Positions 53,641-63,517 of a stretch of 64,000 nucleotides of DNA are shown here, one piece after another. The DNA is taken from NCBI GenBank assembly GCA_936432065.2, contig OW386292.2:105233829-105297828 (forward strand). The letters run 5' to 3'. Made by a program: the position numbers and the translations under genes. Every line of letters begins with the position of its first letter. Within the stretch, counting starts at the first letter, position 1. A model generated the notes under the pieces. The model saw nothing but the letters and a program-made list of their open reading frames with translations, was not told the DNA's origin and made no database searches. The stretch comes from Rutpela maculata. Taxonomy: Eukaryota; Arthropoda; Insecta; Coleoptera; Cerambycidae.

Positions 53641-54515
53641 TTTAAAAATATGTCTGTACTAGTATTTGGGTCCTGTTCAATCACTAATTGGTGCCAATCA
53701 ACTGTCCCAATTTGCTTTTTAAATATGTCTTTTTTGTCATCAGTAATACGTCTTCTCATTAGTTTCGTCTTCTTGTCTTTTTGAGTGTAGTTCAGAGGCA
53801 TGATAATTTGTATTCCAAAGTGATCACTAAGTCCATTTTCGTCAATAATAGTTTCATATTCTGAGATGTTTACAAATATATTGTCAATTTTTCTAGATAT
53901 TCGTGTTGGTTTGTCTATAGTAGGTGTTAAGTTAAATGATGCTATTAAATCAATGAAAGATTTTACATTTTTTTCAAGCGGGGCTTGTAAATCTAGGTTA
54001 AAATCTCCACATACAGCGATGGTATGATTTTGATTCTTGATTATCACATCAGATAATATGTCTTCAAGGGTATTTATAAACTCTTCCATGTTAGAAGGAA
54101 CTGGAGGACGATATATGTTTAAAATAATAATTTTAGGATTTAAAATCTCTACAGCACTGCATTCTATTACTGATTCTATGCTTTTTTGTTTTAGATATCC
54201 CAATTCTTTGAACTGCAGATTGTTATGGACGAATATACAGCTACCCCCGTGTATGGAATTTAACCTTGTAAAACATGAGGCCATCTTATAGTTCTTAAGT
54301 TTAAATAAATGTTCTTCGTTATTCTTAATCCATGTTTCTGTTATAGCAATTATATCAATATTGTAATTTAGATTGTTTAGATATATAGCCAGCTCATCTA
54401 TTTTATTTGTGATACTTTGTAGATTTTGGTAAAACAGTCTGAAAGATTTATTATTTGCTTTCGCTTGCGTTTTTGTTTTATTTTTTATTAAGCTAAAAAA
54501 GAATTTCTGTTTGTT
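53641..54515 (-). pseudogene. LINE ORF2, apurinic-type endonuclease part, cut by copia
   Basis: The frame is open from just after TGA 54516-54518 and reads IDIIAITETWIKNNEEHLFK, GGSCIFVHNNL, IILNIYRPP, AVCGDFNLDL and NGLSDHFGIQIIM. TETW, GDFN and SDH are the catalytic signature of the APE-type endonuclease that nicks target DNA. The frame runs straight into the copia LTR. Deleting the copia element and one TSD copy (4697 bp) puts this frame exactly in phase with the RT part at 48948, so the insertion split a continuous ORF2. The true start codon is uncertain; an ATG at 54284 is inside the domain. Confidence 0.85.
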
Positions 54516-54538
54516 TCATTTTCTTGGTCTTTGTATTC

Positions 54539-54960
54539 CTACTGCTTTTTAAAATTAAATCTCTTAAAACCAACCCCTTTTGGCCAGAACCCAGGATCAT
54601 ATAGTCTATCTTTAAATTCAAATTCAAATTCTGTAGCCACCATAAAACACTGCCTTGGATGATTTCCATTTTTCAGTTCCCTAACCGTGATATATTCTTC
54701 TTCTGAACTTCCTAGTTTTTTCATTATATATTTTTTTATGTCACTCTCTCCAACTTTAGGTATTACCCTATATAAGTATAACCACACTTTGGGTTGTGCA
54801 CCTCGAAACACTTGGTTTTCTTCCTGTGTAGCTTGTCCAATTTGTTTTCTCCTCTGGGTTAATAAATGGATTTCTACAATTTGACGTTTTAATTGATATA
54901 TTCTGTGCAATAATCTACCAATACTGGTATGTTGACATCCCGATTTGGAGTTGAAATTTC
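54539..54960 (-). CDS. LINE ORF1, C-terminal end
   Basis: The frame contains a basic coiled region (LHRIYQLKRQIVEIHLLTQR) followed by AQPKVWLYLYRVIPKVGESD and PGFWPKGVGFKRFNFKKQ at the C terminus. The VWLYLYRV...FWP-GV-KRF arrangement is typical of the C-terminal domain of ORF1 proteins in many insect LINEs, thought to bind RNA. The stop lies 21 bp before the in-frame TGA that precedes ORF2. The N-terminal part (often a zinc finger/PHD) is absent, so the copy is 5'-truncated or interrupted. Confidence 0.65.
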
Positions 54961-55337
54961 CAGTAATTATAATTACTAATTAGTTATGCTATAAAACAAA
55001 TAGGCAGAATCGTATTGATCATAAACTATACTATACTATCCCTTCGTGTTTTTCGATAAAAGTAATTCCACAACTTGCCGCATGGAGATGATCATATAGT
55101 TTTTATGGTTTGCAGAGTTTACAAATATCAATATTTCAGATCTTTATATATATTATATTCTCCACATTATTCGTTGACGTCTAGTTTTCGAGTAATTACT
55201 TATTAATAACCAAGCATTCAGTATTCCAGACGGAATCTAAGTCGAGAATAGTTGTAATTTTACAAACAAGGCATTTTAAAAATCGCGGGGAATGGACATA
55301 TTGTTACCGATGTCATTTGAATTCATGATTTCATATA

Positions 55338-55652
55338 TATTTTACCGACGGAACAATATATATGAAATATTTCTGCAAAATAACAAATATTATGAATTTC
55401 TGAAATGTGTCAGAAATATAACAGATATGTTTCTAGAAAATGTTTCATTTCTTCCAGATTACAATTTTTTCCAAACGTTTCATAAATGTTTCGTGTTTAG
55501 TGGAATATATATGAAATGTTTCTGCAAAATAACAAATTTTATGAATTTCTGAAATGTGTCAAAAATAAAAACAGATATGTTTCTAGGAAATGTTTCATTT
55601 CTTCCAGATTACAATTTTTTCAAAACGTTTCATAAATATTTCGTGTTTAGTG
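55338..55652. repeat. Two tandem 150-bp repeats in the right part of the large element
   Basis: Units at about 55338-55501 and 55502-55652 share ATATATGAAAT(A/G)TTTCTGC, TTATGAATTTCTGAAATGTG, ATGTTTCATTTCTTCCAGAT and end in TTTCGTGTTTAGT. Differences are few, so the duplication is fairly recent. Confidence 0.85.
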
Positions 55653-55895
55653 GGCACTTATAGATGCAAAGACATTTTTTATTCTATATTTGAGTTCAGT
55701 CTGCTGTGAAACGGATATCTGTACAAGAAATTTTTTTCTACGATGATTATTAATTTTTTTTCAATTTATAATAAATTTATAATAAAGATAGAATACAGTC
55801 AAAAGATAATATACAATTCATTACTGAACCATAACATATACGAACAAAATTAATAGATACATTATTGTAGAAAATTTAGTCAGCTTTAATTTTGC

Positions 55896-56371
55896 ATATA
55901 GCCACTTTTTGATTAGGGCTAACCGTTTTTGAGATATGAGCGAAAAACCAAAAACCGGGACCTGCTTCGTGCCCCCCTGCAGCCCCCCCACCTCCTACGT
56001 TCGGGAACTTTTGATATGTTCACCTCCTAAATAGTCCAAGTTAAAAATTGTGATCTCGGCATTTCTCAATAGACCCCCTTATTGAACGTTCATTGACAGG
56101 GCTAAATGTTTCATAGTTACAGAAAACATCTGAAAACACCTTTTGGTACACTACTGATCAGTGACGTAAATGATAGGCCATCGCTTACTTAGCAATACCG
56201 CTTGATGAATTTATAATAGTGGGGTGAATCATTGACAGTTGCCATGTTTGTGTATATTTTGTCTATTATGAATATTTTAATACTAAAAGTAAAAATGTGG
56301 TCTTGTGAATGTCTATACCATGCAAAATGGTATGTTAAGCACTATAAAAATGTTAGAGTTTTACCTCATCT
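55896..56371. other. No gene recognised
   Basis: Contains a C-rich stretch (GCCCCCCTGCAGCCCCCCCA near 55971) and otherwise AT-rich sequence. Confidence 0.35.
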
Positions 56372-56730
56372 TTAATCAAAAATTGGTTTTCTTTCACTGG
56401 TAAGTTTCATTGTATTGTTCTTTTCCTTATTAACACGCGGGCACTTTTTTGAAATACTAGAATGGTCAAAATTTGCAATATTATCGCCAATAATTTTACA
56501 TCCCAATTTATGTAAAATCTGTATGTTAGTTGCAGTTTTGTCGCAAGTTATAGAGCAGACACTAATCCCCATTTCAAATAATTTTTTTATACAGCGTGAT
56601 AAAGCTGTGCTTGAGCTGCAGCATCAGTTCTGTTGATTAAAAAATATCCAACAAGACATTCATAATCAGTTCTAATGGAATCCCAAAGCAGAACTTAAAT
56701 TATCTGTACAGTACCCGGCATCATTATTTT
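56372..56730 (-). pseudogene. P-element/THAP9-like transposase fragment
   Basis: On the minus strand VLLWDSIRTDYECLVGYFLI then NRTDAAAQAQLYHAV, a TAA, and in the next frame LFEMGISVCSITCDKTATNI with QILHKLGCKIIG. The order VGYF(L/F)I ... G(I/V)xVxS(L/I)T(F/C)D ... N ... LGC is characteristic of the RNase-H-like core of P-element transposases. Only about 110 codons remain. Assignment is by motif recognition and could be tested by protein search. Confidence 0.55.
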
Positions 56731-56982
56731 CACCACCTGTGACATTGGCGAAATTTTAGCATTCCTTCTCATTACTTTTTGTCGCAATGCGTTTACTTTC
56801 GCTTTCGATTATTTATCTCCTAAGCCGAGATGTTTGCGACTAAGCAACCACAAATTTAGCAGTAGTTGATTCTTCAACACAGCCTGCAGGTTTGTTTACT
56901 TTCTAAAAATAGAAAATCTAATTAGCAATTATCACCTATAATACACCTAGTGCATTGATAATACTGAGATAATTTTGTCATA

Positions 56983-57250
56983 GAGACTGCTGAAAGCGTG
57001 TTGCTTGGTAATAGCCCGAGCCTGTAGCTCTTTCCCAGCTAGCAACAAGACCAATTCTTTTATCTCTAGTCTCTGTTAGAATCTTGATGAGTTTCTGTGC
57101 AGTGTACTTATACCGGTTTCTTTAGCATTATATATTCCATCAGGTGTAAAATACTTGCCCATAGCATCCTTTAGGTTTTCAAAAAAGTATATCAATTTCC
57201 TTCCTGTGAAATGCAGTGATTCTGTTTATACTTGTAGATTGTGGCCTTTA
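56983..57250 (-). pseudogene. pogo/Tigger-like (DDE_1) transposase fragment
   Basis: The minus strand reads HFTGRKLIYFFENLKDAMGK, YFTPDGIYNAKETGIST, then after a frame change LTETRDKRIGLVASWERATG. Pogo-like enzymes have N-x-D-E-T-G at the first catalytic Asp; here it is NAKETG, so that Asp is lost. Only about 85 codons are left. Confidence 0.65.
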
Positions 57251-57307
57251 AAGTGAAATACTAGGATTCCGCTGTCTAAAACCAGTTACTCATTTTCGTA
57301 AAATCCT

Positions 57308-57485
57308 GGGGTAGTGATAGAGAGGTGGTGGTGGGGATGGATGAATTAAAAAAATATTTTGAGGCCATTGGTTTTTGTACCCACACTAAATCACTATTTA
57401 TTTTTCACCCCCTTTTATAATGGGGTGGGGGTAGTAATAAGGTTGGCTAATGCCATAAATTTTTTTGAGACATTAGCCTCCCTTA
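57308..57485. repeat. Dispersed repeat (copy of 33706-33870), left part
   Basis: GATGAATTAAAAAAATATTT, CACACTAAATCA, and GGGGTGGGGGTAG and TTTTTTTGAGACATTAGCC match the 33.7-kb copy in order. It is interrupted by the mariner-like element and resumes at 59548-59650 (ATACTAATAACCTACCAATT). Confidence 0.75.
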
Positions 57486-57487
57486 TA

Positions 57488-59545
57488 CAGGGTGTCCCGT
57501 AAATAATGGATAATCCTGAAAATGGTAATAGGTCAGGCCATAACCTATCAGAATATTACAACTTGACCTTATTAAAAACCCTACGGTTTTCGAGATATGG
57601 GCACTTTTTTGAAATGTTGAAAATTTCTACTCTAGGATAGTATTTTGCATGCCACTGCCACAAGGTAAGGATTTTTTCATTATGTTTTTTGGCGAGTATT
57701 CTAGAACAGTTGTGCTATCAAACGTATATAGGAGTTTTTAGATAACGACGACGCTATTCTCAAAAAAAATGTATTTCTTAAATTTCGGTTCCACCAAGAT
57801 TCCGTCTGCTGACTTTGACCGTTGATGGTGTAAAAGAAAGTGCCAAGCGAAACTTGCCACTTATCTTAAAAACTTGCCCACTTATTATTGTATTCTAAAA
57901 TGTTTAGAAATTCTGATTCTTCCTGTTAGAAAAAAAGATATAGCTGTTTGAATAGTGGAGGAGCTAAATTTATCAATTTAAAATTTTTAACACGTAAGCC
58001 TTGTTTTTAATTGCATGTGACGCATGTCATTTTGTACGTCTGGTGTTACCAATTAAGACTTTGTTTGTTAATAATAATGAATTAGCATTTCTTCGGGCTG
58101 ATTGGAACTTATTGGGAACAACAATTCCTCGTATACAGTATACACAACGTGAGTATGCTAATATGCATACTATTTACGACGAATATCAAGGCAACGCCAG
58201 TGCATCCGCTGCTTAAAGTAAATTTGTGGACAGGCATCCTAAGTGGTCAAGTGGTAGGCCCATTCGAACTGCCACCAATATTAATGTCAGGCAATTATTT
58301 GGAGTTCCTTCAAAACAACCTACCGATCTTACTAGAAGACTTTCCTTTATCCCTGAAGCTGACAATGTGGTTACAGAACGACGGATGCCCTGCACATTAT
58401 GGGAAAAAGGTGAGAGCATACCATTTGAAATATCCAGGAAGATGGATCGGTCGCTTAGCTCCAATTCTGTGGCCAACCGGGTCACCAGACCTAAATTCTT
58501 TAGATTTTTTTTTACTGGGGATGCATGAAGGAAAAGGTGTACTTCCGACCTGTTCAATCCTTAAATGAATTGTAAGAGCGCATCGGAGTAGCCGCTGAAG
58601 AAATCAGCCGATTCGGATATTCACGCCATTTAAAACGATCCTTTATTAAAAGATGCAGAGCCTGCATCGGGGCTAGAGGAGAGCAATTCGAACATTTATT
58701 ATAAGTTGTTTGACTATTTCTTTTTAATAATGTTTAATAAATGCAGGTGAAATTACTTTTTATTTCGATCTTTCTTCGTTCTCTTACCTCAGAATTTTTA
58801 AACATTTTAAAATATATTCTCGATAACGCACAGATCCGCTGTGCACTGGCGTTGCCTCGACAATCGCTGTAAATAGTATGCATATTAGCATACTCAGATT
58901 GTATACTGTATACGAAGCATTGTTGTTCTCAACAACTTCCAATAAGTCCAGAGAAACTTTAATTCATTATTATCGACAATCCTGCAAAGTCTGAATCAGA
59001 CATACAAAATGACATGCGTCACATGCAATTAAAAACAAGGCTTACTTATTAAAAATTTTAAATTGATAAATTTAGCTCCTCCACTATTCAAACAGCTATA
59101 TCTTTTTTTCTAACAGGAAGAATCACACTTTTTAAACATTTTAGAATATAATAATAAGTGGGCAAGTTTTTAAGATAAGTGGCAAGTTCGCTTGGCACTT
59201 TTCTTTACACCATCAAAGGTCAAAGTCAGCAGACGGAATCTTGGTGGAACCGAAATTTAAGAAATACATTTTTTTTTTTGAGAATACCTTCGTCGTTATC
59301 TAAAAACTCCTATATACGTTTGATAGCATAACTGTTTTAGAATACTCACCAAAAAACAGAACGAAAAAATCCTTACCTTGTAGCAGTGGCATACAAAATA
59401 CTATCCTAGAGTACAAAATTTCAAAAAAGTGCCCATATCTCGAAAACCATAGGGTTTTCAATAAGGTCAAGTTGTGATATTCTAATAGGTTATGGCCTGG
59501 CCTATTGCCATTTTCAGGATTATCCATTATTTACGGGACACCCTG
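57488..59545. mobile_element. Mariner-like element with about 710-725 bp terminal inverted repeats
   Basis: The termini CAGGGTGTCCCGTAAATAAT are flanked by TA on both sides (57486-57487, 59546-59547). The inverted repeat extends inward to about 58210 on the left and 58842 on the right, with few differences, enclosing only about 630 bp with part of a transposase. The 33.85-kb copy of the surrounding repeat (TTGTATATACTAAATACC) shows the empty site. Confidence 0.9.
58212..58705 (+). pseudogene. DUF4817-type mariner-like transposase, C-terminal half
   Basis: The frame reads VNLWTGILSGQVVGPFELPP, NLPILLEDFPLSLKLTMWLQ, NDGCPAHYGKKVRAYHLKYP and GRWIGRLAPILWPTGSPDLN SLDFFLLG. QNDGCPAH holds the second catalytic Asp and SPDLNSLDFF the third. 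A frameshift near 58523 and a TAA near 58573 precede the C terminus RIGVAAEEISRFGYSRHLKR. The helix-turn-helix and the first catalytic Asp are missing, being cut off where the long inverted repeat begins. It belongs to the same superfamily as the transposase at 15150-16173 but is clearly a different lineage. Confidence 0.8.
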
Positions 59546-59654
59546 TATATACTAATAACCTACCAATTTTATGGACTTTTATCTGTTTGATTTACATATT
59601 TACTCCTATTTACCCCAATTTACCCCCCTACCCTTCAAAGGAATAAGGGGCAGA

Positions 59655-59785
59655 TTTCTAAATTCACAGGTGGATCGCACCGGTAAGCAATAACATTATT
59701 TGATTAGCTATTTTGAAAAGCATAGCCAATCAGCTTCGTATTTTGTCCACCAGGTGCGTCCACAGGTGAATTTTGGAAAGTGCGG
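59655..59785. repeat. Short imperfect hairpin
   Basis: AAATTCACAGGTGGATCGCACC (trimmed core ATTCACAGGTGGATCGCACC) pairs with GGTGCGTCCACAGGTGAATT. Loop about 85 bp. Confidence 0.5.
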
Positions 59786-59844
59786 AAGGTGAATAATCTA
59801 TATTTTTACAATTAATTATTTTTTATTTATTTGCTTTTTTTCAT

Positions 59845-59984
59845 GATTAGAGAATATTATTTAGGTATTATGCAAATCACAACTTACACACTTTTTTATT
59901 TATTACAGAAAGTAGGTATTTTTATAATAAATAAAAAGTGTGTAAGTTGTGATTTGCATAATACCTAAATAATATTCTCTAATC
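59845..59984. mobile_element. 140-bp near-perfect palindromic MITE
   Basis: Arms of about 62 bp starting GATTAGAGAATATTATTTAG differ by one T in a T-run and a base near the loop (AGAAAGTAGG). The terminal 50 bp match the ends of the 509-bp hairpin at 27864-28372. Confidence 0.9.
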
Positions 59985-60023
59985 GTGAATAATCTAGTTC
60001 AAGATCTCGTTAAACTATATATA

Positions 60024-61345
60024 GACTGGCGGTACATGACCAGTCAGGTGCAACGTTTTTAAAATGCATGCCAATCATATATATGAATGTAATTACCATG
60101 AATATGCCAAAAACGCTAATTTTAGGCAGTCGTCGCGTGCAGAAGGGTGTGCAAATCGATTTTCCGTTTGCATGGAAAATCGATTTCTGCGAACGATTTT
60201 AAAATGGATGCCAATAGTGCCAAATGAAAAGCCGTGAAAATAAATCCAGCGGAAACTTATTGGCATGCAGTTTCCACGCGCACAACAAAGTTTGGTGCGC
60301 ACATTAAATCGTAAAATTTTTTGATATCTCCGAACGATTTTAAAATGCATGCCAATACGTTTTATGATAAATTTGCACTGTCAAACGACGATTTACCGAT
60401 TGGCATGCAGTTTTATAATACAGAACGTTATTAAAAGTTATTCCTAAAATGCAAAAAAATTCAGGTCTCTCCAAACGACTTTAAAACGTACGTTAATCAT
60501 TTTTATGAATAATTTGCACTTCCAAACAACGATTTACCGATTGGCATGTAGTTTTCTCGTGCAGGACGTTGTTAAAAATGATTCCTAAAAATGCAAAAAA
60601 ATCAGTTATCCCTGAACGCTTTTAAAATGCATGCCAATAAATTTTATGATAAATTTGCACTACCGTACGACGATTTACTGATTGGCATGCAGACTTGTAA
60701 TGCAGAACGTTATTAAAAGTTATTCCTAAAAATGCAAAAAAAATTAGATCTTTCCGAACGATTTTAAAATGCATGCCAATAAATTTTATGATAAATTTGC
60801 ACTACCGTACGACGATTTACTGATTGGCATGCAGACTTGTAATGCAGAACGTTATTAAAAGTTATTCCTAAAAATGCAAAAAAAATTAGATCTTTCCGAA
60901 CGATTTTAAAATGCATGCCAATAAATTTTATGATAAATTTGCACTACCGTACGACGATTTACTGATTGGCATGCAGATTTGTAATGCAGAACGTTATTAA
61001 AAGTTATTCCTAAAAATGCAAAGAAATCCAGCTATCTCGGAACGATTTAAAAATGCATGCCAATAAATTTTATGATAAATTTGCACTACCAATCGACGAC
61101 TTACCGATTGGCATGCAGTTTTCTAGTGCAGAACATTATTAAAAGTAATTCCTAAGAATGGAAAAAAATTCAGTTATCCCTGAACGCTTTTAAAATGTAT
61201 GCTGATATATTTTGTGATAAATATGCACTACCAGATGACGATTTACTGATTGGCATGCAGATTTGTAGTGCAGAACGTTATCAAAAGTTATTGCAAACCG
61301 TGCAAAAAAACTCAGGTATCTCTGAACGCTTTTAAAATGCATGCC
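60024..61345 (+). repeat. 142-bp tandem repeat array, left arm of a foldback-type element
   Basis: The first 230 bp equal an arm of the palindrome at 40301-40804. Then about 7 units of 140-142 bp follow: GAACG(A/C)TTTTAAAATGCATG recurs at about 60333, 60474, 60614, 60756, 60898, 61040, 61181 and 61323. Each unit contains ATGCATGCCAAT and, about 60 bp later, ATTGGCATGCAG, a pair of near-inverted motifs, then GCAGAACGTTATTAAAAGTT. Units at 60756 and 60898 are nearly identical. Confidence 0.9.
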
Positions 61346-61472
61346 ATTGCAATATGTTGTAGGTAACGAAAACAAAAGGTAGTATTAAAAATTGGCGTGC
61401 AATTTCAACGTGTACTAAAGTGTTTTGAATACTAAAAAAATATTGTGAATTTTGAAATACACACACCTTTTC

Positions 61473-61635
61473 AAGCGGAAAAGATCGCACTATTGGGAAC
61501 AGCGCATATTTTAAAGACATTCCTGGACTAGGAGTCTCTGCGATCCCTTGTAGGGATATGGACTCTGAGCTGTTGGAGCGGACATCACCAACGTTGCCTG
61601 AAGGGCCTAAAAACCTGGAACGATTTCACATTATC
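61473..61635 (+). mobile_element. 3' end of an R4/Dong-like LINE (same family as copy C)
   Basis: Matches 9585-9735: KIALLGTAHILKTFLD then stop, followed by TAGGAGTCTCTGCGATC, GGACTCTGAGCTGTTGGAGC and CACCAACGTTGCCTGAAGGG. It is strongly 5'-truncated. Confidence 0.85.
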
Positions 61636-62741
61636 AGTTCCACCACATGCGAAACATTTTTTGGCGGACGGTTCATCTGATTTGTTAGCCATCTGGCAAT
61701 ATTAAATTTCAACATCTGAAATGGAGTAATCGAAATACGTAAATCATGCACAATATATATTTTAAGCATTTAATAGAGATTTGTAACAGGAATAGGTACT
61801 TTTACGTCTTACCCGTTTAAAAGGTGTAATACTAAGATATATTCACAATGACAAGAAGTTTACTGCCAAGAAAGGTAGGGCAAATTGAAAATTGAAATAA
61901 ACAATAATAGCGTACGTAGTGCCCTCCAAGTGCACACAGCGGAGGTAGAATATGATTTTTAGTCGAAACAGTGCATAAACTGCTTGCAGACAAAAAATCA
62001 GCTTTGTAGATTAATATTCCGCGGCGGAAAATGCAAAATTTGTCCGCGAACTGCGATTGCCCGGAGCGCATATTCGGTCATAAGCCTTATTTTTTATGTG
62101 ACAGAAAAAATAAAAAAAGTGTCGGAAATCTCAATCAATTCTCTTTACATAAATTGTCTACAAATTTTTCGATAAAAACGATAATTAACGAGATATTCGA
62201 GGAAATGTAGGAAATTACACGTTTTCCTATAGAGTGTATGTAGATCTTAAAAAAATAATTTTTCTCAGAAACCTTTGTTTCGAAGGGCCAAGATTAACGG
62301 AACGTCAAAGTAGTACATGATATTAAGTGAACATCGTATATGAGATCGATTCCATTTAATTACCGATTAATTATGGTGACAAAATGGATAAATTTTACTG
62401 GAAGAAAAGTCCCAAATCCCGCCCCCTCTAATTTCTCCATTTTTGTCAGAATTCAAAAAATAGAAAAAGGTGTTTTAGCAAATCTAATTCTGTTTAAATT
62501 AGCTAGAGTGGTCTTTTGGCGTAGAAGTCAATATCAAAAAGTTGCCAACTGTAGAAGCTCAAAATTTGCGGTTTTTTGCGATACATGACCGATATTTCAG
62601 AGTTATCTCCGAAACGAAAATAAAATCAAAATTCTGTTGGTAGCAAAAAGATTCGTAGTGGAAAATACTCGTTTAACTTTGTTTTTTATTTTATTTATAA
62701 CTCCCACCGTTTCGGAGATATTTCCGAAAAATAACAAAAAA
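61636..62741. other. No gene recognised; centre of the foldback-type element
   Basis: Short open frames without recognisable domains. ATCTCCGAAACG near 62605 and CGTTTCGGAGATATTTCCG near 62709 form a small inverted pair. Confidence 0.4.
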
Positions 62742-62956
62742 CAGCTTGCATTTCGGAGCCGAAAAAATTGCAAAAACATACAATCTTGACACTTTCATAT
62801 TTTTCTAAAAACACCATTGAGGTGACCGTACGATGTCGCGACGTAAAGAGGAAGTCTTCCAAATAAACCTGATCGTAAATTGCACGGCGAAATTCGAAAA
62901 TTCGGCTCGGCACGAATGAATCAAAAGTGACATTTTGTGACATTTCAGAAAATCGA
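62742..62956 (-). repeat. Dispersed repeat, copy 2 (inverted relative to 318-540)
   Basis: Reverse-strand match to 318-540 over about 215 bp; it differs at scattered positions, including inside the shared open frame (for example HHTAIP versus HRTVTS). Confidence 0.8.
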
Positions 62957-63517
62957 TAATCTCTTTTTGCAACATGTTTATTAAGTATTTAATTTTTTAC
63001 TCATTTCTGCAGGACTTATAGATTGGCAGTATTGCACCATCATTGATGTCTAATGCTATCATGGGAAAAAATCTAGCTTTATACGAATGCTTTCACGAAA
63101 ACTCGCTACCTCCCTGGCTATAAAAATCTCTAAGCAAAATAGATACGTACTTATCCAAACAACACACGTTGCTACTTGATATTATGAACAACGTTTATGG
63201 ATGATCCAGCTATGCACTGTATTAGACACTGTTGCAAATAATATAATTTAATTAAAAGTACAAATTATTAGCGAGTACAACGGCGAGGCGCTAAAAAGCA
63301 TGGCATTCTCGATGACACGAGGGTCGCACCACGCTGGTGATATGAAAGAAAGAGATAGACACAAGCCGGTATGGACCAAGATCGCTAAATTTAGCGATCT
63401 TGGGTACGGACCAAGATTCTTTATAGTGAAACTCTCCGATGGACTGAAAAAAAGTTATTAGCGACCAAAGTTGAAATAAGCACTTTCGCCCGCTTTCTCC
63501 GCGCATAGCTCTTTTAC
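62957..63517. other. No gene; contains a 28-bp perfect palindrome
   Basis: At 63376-63403 the sequence CCAAGATCGCTAAA is followed immediately by its exact reverse complement. Nothing else is recognisable. Confidence 0.6.

Larger units (their letters stand above)
46779..54965 (-). mobile_element. LINE with two ORFs, split by copia copy 2
   Basis: On the minus strand: end of ORF1, endonuclease, copia insertion, RT, then 3' UTR with GAATAAAG and a (TTA)n tail of about seven units at 46779-46798. Without the copia element it would be about 3.5 kb. The 5' end beyond about 54965 is unclear and no TSD was found. Confidence 0.85.
44342..55895. mobile_element. Large inverted-repeat element, expanded by nested LINE and copia
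   Basis: Arms 44342-44571 and 55655-55895 are inverted copies: TGTTATGGTTCAGTAATGAA, CTTTTGACTGTATTCTAACT and ATATCCGTTTCACAGCAGAC are found in the left arm and their complements in the right. Inside the arms both sides have runs of GAAACGTTTC/AAATGTTTC-like motifs (45115-45430, 55345-55650). Removing the LINE/copia block leaves about 3.4 kb. I see no transposase, so the class is unknown; TSDs were not established. Confidence 0.65.

Noticed and set aside
58226..58557. Overlapping frames on both strands besides the transposase
   Set aside because: They are shadows of the transposase frame, which has catalytic motifs.
60330..61345. CRISPR-like regular repeat array
   Set aside because: Units are 142-bp head-to-tail repeats without unique spacers, in animal DNA.
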